64,000 bases of DNA from Tethya wilhelma (taxonomy: Eukaryota; Porifera; Demospongiae; Tethyida; Tethyidae). Both the position numbers and the translations under genes were made by a program. The notes beneath the pieces are model-generated. The model worked only from the letters and a program-made list of their open reading frames with translations, ran no database searches and had not been told where the DNA came from. The DNA is taken from NCBI GenBank assembly GCA_964030475.1, contig CAXIPT010000002.1, positions 17,217,893 through 17,281,892 on the forward strand, given 5' to 3'. Below, piece by piece: positions 1-10,243 of the stretch. Position 1 is the stretch's first letter. Every line of letters starts with the position of its first letter.

Positions 1-111
1 ACGTACATTGCAGTGGGTTGCACATACACAACCAAAAATTAATATTCCACGTCAATGAATGAATGTTAGTACAAATGAACAAAATGAGCTCAGAATTTAG
101 CACGAGAATTC

Positions 112-2262
112 TCACTGGTCCAGTTTCAGTTGCTCCAGCTGTCTAATAACATCCTGCTTCCTGCTCAACTTGACTGCCTGGTCCTTATCCAACTCCTCTC
201 CATTAGCCTGCTTCTCTTCAAGCTGAACGATCTGAACAGGAAGATGAAGTGAAAAAGGATACTAACAACATCAACACAGCAATATTCTTGCTATAGTACC
301 TGACGTAACATCTTTGTCAACTTTCTCTCTGTCTTGCGAAGCTGATCCTTGTTCATGCTGTACAATCCCTAACATCAACCAACAAATCAATTCTCAATAA
401 TTATTGCCAACAAATCAGGCCATTATTATCACCTCAGATTCATGTCGAGGTGCAAATCCTGGTGGAGGAGCTACTGGTTGTGGGTCCTGAGGCTGTTGTT
501 GAGGGGGTGGTTGTGGTTCTACTGCAGCTGGAAGTCCTCCAACTATGGCACTTGTGACTGGCCCCCCAACCAGCCCCCTTCCTCGACCTCTCCCTCGGCC
601 CCTTCCCACGGGGGCCACGCCAGGAGTCGCTGCCATGGAATATTCGTAAACCTGAAGGAAAAAAAAGGGGCCAATGACGTTGAATCATTAACAGATAACA
701 TAACAACGCCAATCTTACTTGGGGTCCCATGCCTTCTCTCATTACTGGTAGTCTTGGGGTGGGGGTGTCTCTAACAGGAGCCTGTTCTTTGGTTGGTTTA
801 GGTTTTGGCTCAGCCTTCGTGGTCTGTTTAATTCCGTTTGGACCACTCAAGGGAGGTGGTGCATCGGAGAAGAGTCCTCCATCACCACGTGGGGCTATCA
901 CCACCGTATAATCTAGAGTGAGAAAAACGTAATTCAGACGAAGTTGGAAATGTGCTCAAGTGCTCGTACCACAATCGTCCCAACTCTCACTGGGCTCTGG
1001 TATGCAGTGGACGGGAGGGGGGATGTCTGTATTGCCTTTAATGTGGTTCTCTTTACTTGCTAATTGGGAAGGGGGAAATGCGCATATGTATAATTATCAT
1101 CAATGTGAGTGTACAGACAAATAATGAGAGAGAAACTTTACCTCTCAAGTCGGAAATGATTGTGGCCTATCAAGAAGAGCAAGAAAACATCAATTGATTC
1201 ATCCAAACACATGATGTACACTATACGTCATGTGTGTTACCTGGTCGGGGCAAGTCCTCACATGGTGGTCCCACTCCAAGGTTGGGACAATATGACGAGC
1301 ATTGAATGGACATGTCTTGAAGTCTGCTCTGTTAAAATTCTACACATGTGAACTGATCAAGTAAAAATCAGTCATTGTGCACACCCACTAATTTTGGATT
1401 TTATTGCATAAAAGTATTCTACTTTGTCTTGAAAATTTTCCTTCAAAAAATTGGAACCATATCCATTACCACTGAAGGGCTATGGGCCTATGAAAAAACA
1501 TGTCAATTAATTACAATACGTATGAATAATTAATGAGCTACATTTAAATTAATCATATTTTTATAGCTATTGATATGTAACTGCTAAACTAGATGAATAA
1601 TTGGTCTACTGGTTGCAATATTACTATCCAGCTACATGATTTGCATTTTTCTAATTAAATTAATGTTGCCACATAACTAATTAAGGATTTTATAGGCGTT
1701 TATCATACCATATATGTGAATAGATAATTCAATTAGTTGGTAACCATAGTAGCAATTTTTCATGCCTTAGCTTAGTTGGTATAATTATAAGTTTTGAACT
1801 GATAGAAATATACTATTTGGTAGTACCATTCCCTAAACTTTGACCTCAATTAATGGAATTCATGGAAGTGTGTATAATGACTGATTTTTACTTGATCCGT
1901 TCACACATGTGAAGGTGCACACAATATGGTGTAAATCATCTGCCTGACAAGGTGGATCAAGGTGAAAATCAGTAGGAGTAATTAACAAACCAAATTAAAC
2001 CACAGATCTGCAGATAACCACAGAAACAACCACTCTTTCATGAATATACGAATAATGCTAACAACTTGTTTGAAAAACACAAATAATTTGTCACATACAT
2101 TATTATTCCAAGCTAATCCATATATAGTGAAGTATCAAGCTTTAGTTGCTTTTGAGCACGATTTACCTTCTTGCATTTCATGATGTGATACTGCATCCGT
2201 TTCCTCGCCACACGATGCACAGGATCATATGGACACACTATTAGCTCGTCAGGGTCAGCCAT
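112..2262 (-). CDS. GTSF1: GTSF1-like double CHHC zinc-finger protein, copy 1
   Basis: Read as at least eight exons: 2167-2262, 1241-1328, 1142-1166, 970-1059, 719-912, 433-651, 300-368 and 112-231, all with GT-AG borders and matching phases except between the first two. The start (ATG at 2262) leads into a CHHC finger (C-x5-H-x9-H-x3-C, within DELIVCPYDPVH), and the second exon carries another (TCPFNARH...HVRTC). Paired U11-48K-type fingers define the GTSF1/Asterix family, piRNA-pathway partners of PIWI proteins. Then come a SESWDD acidic-aromatic motif, a Pro-rich stretch, an RG repeat (GRGRGRGRGRG), a QP-rich region and a charged coiled-coil tail (KLTKMLR...LEEKQANGEELDKDQ) resembling PYM/eIF2A C-termini. 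Exon 1 ends in phase 0 while exon 2 needs two preceding bases, so a microexon is probably missing; a 23-nt candidate lies near 1925-1947. Family call is firm; tail similarity is inference. Confidence 0.82.
1351..1902. mobile_element. Non-autonomous hAT-like MITE in a GTSF1 intron
   Basis: About 550 bp bounded by ~33-bp terminal inverted repeats beginning AACTGATCAAGTAAAAATCA on the left, with a near-identical reverse complement ending at 1901/1902. The 8-bp flank CACATGTG occurs on both sides (1343-1350 and 1904-1911), an 8-bp target duplication as made by hAT transposases. The AT-rich interior has no useful ORF. The paralogous intron at 40343-40351 has a single ACACATATG and no insert, which is an empty site. 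Superfamily assignment rests only on TSD length and TIRs. Confidence 0.8.
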
Positions 2263-2452
2263 ATCTGTCCAAGGATAATGAAACACCGCGACACAACTCA
2301 GCTATGGTCTCCAGTCCAGTGAACCCTGGTCTAAGTCTCTCAACTGCTGACACCACCACATGTGGACGTGGCAAGAGTCGAGTATACCAACATTTCCGTA
2401 TACTGTCGCAACACGATCCGTAATCTGTTTGAGGACCCCATGTCCATGAACA
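2263..2452. promoter_or_regulatory. Divergent promoter between GTSF1-like and ELP6
   Basis: The two start codons point away from each other with 190 bp between them, so both promoters and 5' UTRs must lie here. No TATA box is obvious. A shared bidirectional promoter is inferred from spacing alone. Confidence 0.5.
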
Positions 2453-3651
2453 ATGCAAGAGATCAATGCCTTCCTCAACAGAGGCTGTACTGAAGTGAGT
2501 CAGTGTTCATGCTTGATTCCAATGAATAATATGGATACACAATAACCACTTTTTTACAGGGCCAGCTTGTCCTGGTGTCTGACACACAATCTGATGGAAG
2601 TTTTCTCACGCACCATTTTATTGCACAAGCACTGAAAGGTACACATATGTGCCAGTGGAGTTTCATCATCTGTGGATTATAATAATGGGAATTGTAAAGC
2701 CGCATGCAAATCAGGAATCCACTTCATCCTCCACATGCACACACCTGTGCCTAGATGGCCATCTCACCTATCTGGTATCATTTGCCCAATCCTTGATTCA
2801 CTATCACTCCATCGCAACTAAACTAGGAGTGAATTTATCCAAGCAAATGGAGGCTGGGAACTTTGTATTTGTTGACTGTCTCTCTGACCTTCTATCAACC
2901 ACTCCCCCTGCAAGGAACCCCACTGCTCCCACTTCAAAGATGACCTTTTCTCTTGATAGGTATAGCATAATTATCACTTGTCAACAGCTAACCATTTGGA
3001 CAATCAATCATACAGTTCTTTTTCTTTGTGTGGACTCTATCGACTTCTACTCAGCACAATAACAAAATCTCTCCAAGCCTCAAAGCAAGACAGGCTTGTT
3101 TGTCTCGTGTTCGATGACTTGAGTGTACTTCTGAGCTTAGGAGTGAGTGTAACCGAAGTGATTAGTCTGGTTGATTATTGCAGGGGCATGTTATCACCTT
3201 CCAATGGCAAATGTGAAGTAAGCTAGTATATTAATATGCAAGTGCAGCTATCGGTGTTTCACTGTCCTGTGGTTTGGTTTCCTCTCCAGTTCAATGGCTA
3301 TTTGGTTGCCATGGTACACTGTGAAGATGGAGTGTCAGAAGTGGGGGAGGAAAGTCACTCTGAGGAAGAACTGCTGAGGAGATACTTGCTCCACAACTGT
3401 GATCTCTCTTTGCATGTGTCAGGACTAAGCACCGGCTATTCTAAAGATGTTCACGGAGAGGTGAGTGAAGACTGTTATGATCATGATTGTAGACAACATT
3501 AAATGACAGTAATTGTTGTTCATATCTTTTTCGATAGCTTTCAGCTGAGTGGAGTGGCACTGGCATAAAAACCAAGAAACACTCACAGTTTAAACTGACT
3601 GACAGAACCGTTCATTTGTTTGCCAAAGGGACTTCTAAAGCTGTTCTCTGA
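2453..3651 (+). CDS. ELP6: Elongator complex protein 6
   Basis: ELP6 is a RecA-fold subunit of the Elp456 ring of Elongator, which supports wobble-uridine tRNA modification. Six exons can be read: 2453-2494, 2571-2632, 2752-2960, 3026-3220, 3290-3460 and 3539-3651 (inner borders within a few bases). The start MQEINAFLNRG is preceded in frame by TGA. Family hallmarks in order: LVLVSDTQSDGSFLTHHF, FAQSLIHYHSIATKLGVNL, VFDDLSVLLSLG, DYCRGML, GLSTGYSKDVHGE and the C-terminal LFAKGTSKAVL, all recognisable against animal ELP6. No canonical Walker A P-loop is seen, as expected for the Elp456 family. It reads intact. It starts 190 bp from the divergent GTSF1-like gene and ends 72 bp from the convergent ADA gene. 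Confidence 0.9.
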
Positions 3652-3722
3652 CCTATACTATATTCCTATTCAAAAAACCACACCTGTATGTAAAACAAAA
3701 CAAACATAAAGCCAATTTAAGC

Positions 3723-5137
3723 CTATGTTGAAGTTTTAGCAAATTCTCTCTCAAAAACTTCCAGCTTTTGTTCGATAATCTTTAAGAGTTTTTCCTTTTC
3801 ATCATCTGGCAGAAATGCTGCTTTTGCACCATTCAATACCTACAATATACAGGTATATATTGAGTCAAAACATTGCCAAACCAACTATGTTTATAATTAG
3901 CATACCGATTGTACAAGCTGATCTTTTGTGAGTCCAATTTTCTGCTCAGCCACGTCAAACTCTCCTGTTAGGTTGCATACTATTACACCTGGATCATCTG
4001 TGTTGAGAGAGAAGCTAACACCATCTGCTGCAAACCGTTGGACAGCATGCTCCTCATGAGTAGCTGAATTGGTGTATATACTTGAAGTTGGACACACCTG
4101 TATGGAAACATAAGCAATGCTAGCATTAATTTTACCTTACTTCTTCTAAATTGATATTTTTACTGACCTCAAAATGCACCCCTCTCTCTTTGGCCAATTG
4201 GTACACTGCTTCATCATCCAGCACATGATACCCATGACCAATCCGTTCAGCTCCCAGTACCTCTATAGCTTCTCTCACATTGGCAGCTGGGCCTGACTCA
4301 GCTGCATGGACTGTGACATGTAAACCAAGCTCTCTTGCCTTCCTGAAGGCTGCAATATATTGAGGATCCATTGGTTTTAACTCGTCCCCAGCAATGTCCA
4401 CTCCTACTACACCTTGATCACGATAGTCAGCTGCTAGTTGGACAATGTCAGCAGCCCATTCTGTATGTTTGTGTGCGAGTGTCTAGTCCAACTGAACAAG
4501 AAAAAAAATCTTTAAATACCTGGCTGTTCCCGTGTAAAGCAGAATATACTCCTAACCATGACTCCAAAATCTCTCTGACCTCTTGTCAAACCAGCCAAGA
4601 CACCATCAACATAGTTCTTTCCTGATGGCAGTGAACTATTCTCATCACAACCCCACGGGAATGGGTTGAATCGATACTCAGCATATACGATGTTATTTTG
4701 GGCACAATACTCACAGTACTCATATGCTATCCTCTCCAGTGCCTCTTTTGTGCTACATATGAGGATTAATGACTAATAATTTAGTAACAAATTATGTCCA
4801 ATTAATATACTTACCATACTATATTGCATAAAGCATGAAAAACACTCAAGAAGTCCACTAAAGATGAGGTTGGTTCAGGCAGAGAGACACAACGGCTGAA
4901 CTCTTCCTCATTGTCATGAGGATAAGGTAGGTTGTACTGTCGTGAGAGGTCTCTGAGCGTGCTCAGACGACATGCTCCTTCAGCATGCATGTGAAGCTCA
5001 ACCTGTACTATATTATCTATGGTTATATCATGGTGATGACACTGATCACAGAGAGTAAGACAAGATCAGCTTACCTTGGGTAGTTTGTGGTATCTACTAG
5101 TAGTGTTGGAAGTGGAATAGTAAACTTTAGTGGCCAT
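3723..5137 (-). CDS. ADA: Adenosine deaminase, tandem copy 1
   Basis: Class I adenosine deaminase (adenosine to inosine plus ammonia). First exon 5075-5137 (MATKVYYSTSNTT), then exons near 4815-5003, 4517-4755, 4167-4478, 3904-4099 and 3723-3840, the last ending FAKTST. Active-site landmarks present: metal-binding HxH in VELHMHAEGA, the RDFGVMVRS segment, DIAGDE, TVHAAESG (zinc His and the Glu after it), HGYHVLDDEA and SLNTDDPG with the catalytic/metal Asp pair. The REQPEW junction is rebuilt across a phase-1 intron and matches the conserved arginine-rich strand before DxAGDE. Length about 345 residues, normal for ADA. It is a same-strand tandem duplicate of the gene at 5341-6911. No signal peptide is seen, so it is probably cytosolic rather than an ADGF/ADA2-type secreted enzyme. 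Confidence 0.88.
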
Positions 5138-5340
5138 ACTCTCTGATACTCTTCAGGTGTGAAGACACTAGTCAGCAACAATTAGGTGGGTGGAGCTAAC
5201 TAGAAATTAGAACACGCCCATTCATAACCATTCTTGCAAAAAATATTGTGGTAAAAAGAATTCTTGCAGGAGCTGATAAATTTTCTAATATATTATACTC
5301 TTTGTATAAAAATTAATGAACTATTGTCCTGACATAAAAT

Positions 5341-6911
5341 TTATGAGGTTGCAGCAGCCTTTTCAAACACTTCTAACTTTTGTTTGACAATCTTCACCAG
5401 TTCTTTCTTCTCATCTTCTGGTAAGAATGCTGCCCTTGCACCATTTAATACCTGGAATACATTCCATCAGATTTACAATTGAAATGTCTTGGGTATAAAG
5501 TGTAGCTTACTGATTCTACAAGCTGATCTTTTGTGAGTCCAATTCTCTGCTCAGCCACGTCAAACTCTCCTGTTAGGTCACATACTATTACACCTGGATC
5601 ATCTGTGTTTAGAGAGAAGCTAACACCATCTGCTGCAAACCGTTGGACAGCATGCTCCTCATGAGTAGCTGAATTGGTGTATATACTTGAAGTTGGACAC
5701 ACCTGTATAGAAATATAAGCAATGCTAACATTTACCTTACTTCTTCCAAATTATTTCTACACTGACCTCAAAATGCACCCCTCTCTCTTTGGCCAACTGG
5801 TACACTGCTTCATCATCCAGCACATGATACCCATGACCAATCCGTTCAGCTCCCAGTACCTCTATAGCTTCTCTCACATTGGCAGCCGGACCTGACTCAG
5901 CTGCATGGACTGTGACATGTAAACCAAGCTCCTTCGCTTTCTTGAAGGCTGCAATATGTCGAGGATCCATTGGCTGTAATTCATCACCAGCAATGTCCAC
6001 TCCTACTACACCTTGATCACGATAGTCAGCTGCTAGTTGGACAATGTCAGCAGCTCTCTCTGCATGGATAAGGGTGTACGTGTGAACATCACTGTCATTC
6101 ATACCCAATGTAATATTAATGTATATTACATATGTGTAAACTTCATATCTGTTTTCTGTTTCTCAGCTAAGAGCAAGTACCTGGAATTTGGCGCAAAAAG
6201 CAGAGGATGATTCGAATCATGACTCCAAATTCTTTCTGCCCTCTCTTCAATCCAGCCAGCATAGCATCGATATACTCCTTCCCTGATGGTACACCAGTAG
6301 CAGGAGGGAATGGGTTGAAACGATACTCAGCATATACGATGTTCTGTTGGGCACAATACTCACAGTACTCATATCCTATCCTCTCCAGGGCCTCTTTTGT
6401 ACTGAAATGTGGAAAAGTTAATTTTAGTGATATTTTTTATGGTTAATTAAGTCTATAAAAAATTTACAAGCATTTCACTAATTTACCATAGTATAGAAGA
6501 CAAGGCTTTGAATACTTTTAAAAAGTCCACTAAGGAGGAGGTTGGTTCAGGCAGAGAGACACAACGGAAGAACTCTTCCTCATTGTCGTGAGGATAAGGT
6601 AGGTTGTACTGCCGTGAGAGGTCTCTGAGCGTGCTCAGACGACATGCTCCATCGGAATGCAAATGAAGCTCAATCTACACACAAAATAATTAATTAATAA
6701 TTTATCAATGTCAGGAAAACTGTCATTCATTTCATGAGAGAGATTCTGTATGACCACTAGTAATGTCTACTGAATACCAATTAAAATATATGAATATGAT
6801 TGGTGGTTTTCTAGTAGAATTTCAATGATCTTGGTTCACCTTGGGAAGTTTGTCGTATTTGCTGGTGGTACCTTTCTTGTAAGTCGTATAACACAAGCTG
6901 GAGTTGGCCAT
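5341..6911 (-). CDS. ADA: Adenosine deaminase, tandem copy 2
   Basis: Second class I adenosine deaminase with the same exon plan as its neighbour: first exon about 6839-6911 (MANSSLCYTTYKKG), then about 6487-6675, 6181-6401, 5768-6065, 5512-5700 and 5341-5451, ending FEKAAATS. It keeps the metal HxH (IELHLHSDGA, closer to the vertebrate HxHLDG motif than copy 1), DIAGDELQPMD, TVHAAESG, HGYHVLDDEA and SLNTDDPG. The middle exons are nearly identical to copy 1 (for example the stretch around GAERIGHGYH), whereas first and last exons differ clearly. That pattern suggests either recent conversion of the core or relaxed ends. The start lies 176 bp from the divergent AP5S1 start. Reads intact. Confidence 0.88.
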
Positions 6912-7087
6912 ATTCCTCGAGTAGAGGGAACCGCACAACGAGTTTGAGGAACGGAAAAACACGAGAGATTGGAATCTCAGATAGTGCATGGTATTTTCCC
7001 ACAGAAAACTGATTACCATTATACACGCCCATAAGACTTAGTAAATTGGTTCTAATTAACAGGGAACCCCCCAAAAATCCTGGGACT
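6912..7087. promoter_or_regulatory. Divergent promoter between ADA copy 2 and AP5S1
   Basis: Only 176 bp separate the two divergent start codons, so both promoters must lie here or overlap the first exons. No TATA box stands out. Inference from geometry only. Confidence 0.45.
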
Positions 7088-8190
7088 ATGGTGTTTGCTT
7101 TCCTATGCCATTCTGTGTCGGGTACTCCGTGTAGGGTCCTCTACTCTACTGTGTATGGCGATGACCTCCAACTGGCAGCCAATGAGGTACCTTTTATGCT
7201 TTAGATACGCTCTGGTAGCCCATAGCTAGTTGTGTACAAGTACATAAACAAATTTGTATTGTTGCATCATGTTCACCAAAAGACCATACATTACACCATA
7301 CACATGGTTTAGCTGTGTATTGTCTCTGTTCCTTCCTCCCCTGCACCTACAGGTGGCCACAGTCGACTCACTACGCCCACTCAGGAAGGAGCAGATGATG
7401 CAAGTGGCTTGTAGGGTGCAGACAGAGTATGGCTTCAGGATTGCCTCAAAGGATCGCACCAAAGTGAAGGAAGAATACCTGGCCAATACCAGTGAAGAGT
7501 AAGTTGGAGATAGAGACTTTTTATCAATATTATACATTATCCATTGATCTATATACTTTTGCAGTACTGGTTCAGAAAAGGGTCTATTCAGGTAAATGAA
7601 TTGTGCTGCATTTGCACATCACAACACAATTGACTTTAACTCCTTTCCTTATCTTGGTGGTGTAGGTTGTATCCAGGGGATCCATTCGCTACTGCCAAGG
7701 TGGTTATTTGGCAAGTAAAAAATGAGTAAGTATAATACATGATATTTTTATTGTTTAAGTGTCATAAATTATGACCTTTTATGTGATGTTGTGGTTGTAG
7801 TATATTATTAACAATGAATGATGGATTGACCTCTGCTATGTTTATGCTTGCTGCAGTTGTGCTCTTGTTCTGGTCTGTGAGTTGGACGAGAACAGACTAC
7901 TGGCTGAGTCATTGTTGAATACACTAACAAGGATCACTGGTGAACTCATTATATCACACGAACAAAAGATTGCTGAGGTCAGCATGCAAAGCTTGAATGA
8001 TACAATATTACAGGAGCCAGTGACAATCAATCTGATGTAACACTGAATCCTGCAGGTCACATTGAAAGCAGAAAAAATGACAGCCGTATTACACCAGTTT
8101 CTACCCAATGGCCAACTCCAGTTCATGAACCATAAAGTAGTAGCACAGTATGAGAAACAGTTAGAAAAAATATTAGCTGCTGTTAAGTGA
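7088..8190 (+). CDS. AP5S1: AP-5 complex subunit sigma-1
   Basis: Sigma subunit of the adaptor complex AP-5, which works with SPG11/SPG15 on late endosomes and lysosomes. Six exons: 7088-7186, 7353-7500, 7565-7591, 7666-7724, 7857-7977 and 8057-8190, with continuous phases. Recognisable blocks: start MVFAFLCHS, CRVLYSTVYG, LRKEQMMQVACRV, GLFRLYPGDPF, VVIWQV, CALVLVCELDENRLLAESL, LTRITGEL and LHQFLPNGQLQFMN. These parallel vertebrate AP5S1 in order. Total about 195 residues, the usual size. Convergent with the golgin-like gene, 104 bp between stop codons. Confidence 0.85.
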
Positions 8191-8294
8191 TCATTGCCGT
8201 TTAATGTGTATGTACAGTGTATTGGTGTGTGTACGTTTATGCATATGTGACAGCATTGAAGTATAACAGTTAGAATCTCTAGAAGATGCACGTT

Positions 8295-9775
8295 TCACAT
8301 GTAGAGTCCTCTGGAGGTTCTCTTCTTCTCTTGTACTTTAGCATACACGGCTTTTCTTTCTTGAGCACTGAAGTCAAGAATTGAAAGTATAGCTCTCAAC
8401 TGATCTTCAGCATGAAAGTCAGTCAACAAATGAAAGACGGCTTGCTTCAAGAAGTGTAGTTGCATTTCGTCTATGCTCTGAGGGCCTGGATTGCTACTAG
8501 CAGCAATACTACTAATATCAGAGGCACTGGAAAGACGTCTTTGGCCTTGGTTCAGCTTCTGTCGGCTCTCAATCAGTTGTGTTCTCAACTGTTCCAGTTC
8601 CTTGTCTTTTTCGTCTAATCTTCCTGACAGCCTCTTCTCTAGGTCTATTGTTGAGGTCTGCTCTCTTTGTAGCTGGGACTGAAGTCGTTCACCTTTCAGC
8701 TTGGTTTCTCTCATCTGCATGACAACACAATGGGTACTATTATTTTTGTTATCACACATAATCTTCATACTGAACAATGGTCGCATGGGTATCAGTGTCG
8801 CTACATGGCATGTGACCAAATGCAACTAAGATACTGACATGACCCACATGCTGCTCTAGATCTACAGCTTGATAGAAACAACAATAGACAATTAGTATCA
8901 CATGATGCAAGTATGCACATATACATGTATATATTTATTAATTATACATACTTTATACCACTACACAATGACTGCAGCTAGCGCTGGAGACACTCTATGC
9001 TGTACAATGATTGTTATCACTGCACAATGCATATGGTATTTGTGGTAACCAAATAATCCATTGTCTAAGCATAACTTTTCTCACGATGGATGCAAACCCA
9101 CACAAATCCATCACCGTTTGAATGGACCTACCTCCAATTGCCACTGTTGTAGCAACTCTTCCAAATCTCTTGCGTGTCTGTGACTCTCATCCAAGGCCTG
9201 GGCTAACTTGGTCTTATTGGCAATTTCTTTAGCAGCCTGTTGCTTGTAATGGTCGAGTTCCTGTCGCAGTTTAGCTAGCTCTTCATCTCTCTCAGCAAGC
9301 AGAACACGGGACTCCTACAGTTGAACAATTTGGAGATACATACTATAAACCATCGGTGTACGTACCACATTGAGGCATTGTTACAGTAAAACCAACATAA
9401 TATCTTTTTTATTAAGAGTATACACTTGTACATAGGTAATTTGATTGGTGAAAAACGCAGCATGACAAGCTAGCACTGTTGCACCTGTAATGCAGACTCT
9501 AATTCTTCAACGGTTGATCGCAGGAGTTTCCCCACTTCATTGTCTCCAGTACTAGTGGCTAGCAGGTCGTCGTCTTCCAGTTCCCCTCCCTCGAAGCTCA
9601 CCAGCTCTGTGTCACTGGGTGCATGGTGGGAAGGGGAGTGGTCATGTGAGGGTGTGAGGTGTGAGGGAGTGACACTATCACTGCGAGCATTAGCTCCTTC
9701 GGTAGTGGTCTCTGTTTGGCCCTCACTGAGCTCATGGGGTGGTTTATTCTCCACTTGACTCTTATTGGTTGTCAT
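8295..9775 (-). CDS. Short golgin-like coiled-coil protein with GRIP-like C-terminus
   Basis: Exons 9485-9775, about 9132-9313 and 8295-8714. The N-terminal exon (MTTNKSQVENKPPHELSEG) is acidic and Ser/Thr/His-rich, probably disordered. The next two are heptad-like coiled coil (for example LAERDEELAKLRQELDHYKQ). The last ~50 residues (LHFLKQAVFHLLTD...AILSILDFSAQERKAVYAKV) resemble a GRIP domain, which binds Arl1 at the trans-Golgi. The conserved GRIP tyrosine is Phe here, so it may be a divergent GRIP or GRAB-type end. A small exon between 8715 and 9131 could be missed. About 300 residues, much shorter than classic golgins. Confidence 0.6.
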
Positions 9776-10243
9776 TGCTCAACAAACAGGGGCGGGGGCG
9801 GGGCTGAAAATCAAACTTGGACTTGTGATGATGTGAAGTGTTTTAGGTCGCAGGCGATCTGACTAGACTGCAGCCAAACAGATCTACTTACCAAACTCAC
9901 ACGCAGCATAGATAGTACCGGTATGTCTTTTCACCATACCCAAATCAAAAAAATTCACGAATTCACTTGGTCGTCTAGTTTCCTAATAATGCACACCTGT
10001 TTCTAACTAAAGCCCACCTGAAGGCACATATATATTCCCAAGTGTATTCAAAGAGATCCGTAACCATATGAGATAATTTGACCAGGACAATGAATGAGGT
10101 GATGTTCTGCAAGAGAGCATATTTCGATCACGAGGTATTGCATCAGTGGTTTAGTTCCGAAAGCATTGATAAAAGGCAACTCTCTGAGAACCATGAACAC
10201 AGACTGCAACCCTTTATCACAGTGCTGAGATCTTTCGTCAAAA
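9776..10243. other. Intergenic region upstream of the golgin and NRF-6-like genes
   Basis: 468 bp between divergent genes. A G-rich tract (GGGGCGGGGGCGGGG) sits just upstream of the golgin start near 9789-9803 and could be an Sp1-like or quadruplex-forming element. A TATA-like stretch (acatatatattccc) lies near 10026-10039 before the first NRF-6-like gene. No gene seen. Confidence 0.35.

Noticed and set aside
439..904. Minus-strand frame through exons and introns of GTSF1-like copy 1
   Set aside because: Reads through an intron in the wrong frame; the exon model gives the RG-repeat and SESWDD protein.
2229..2423. Plus-strand frame MDTLLARQGQ and its twin near 38260
   Set aside because: Both are the antisense of the GTSF1 zinc-finger exon and its dead copy.
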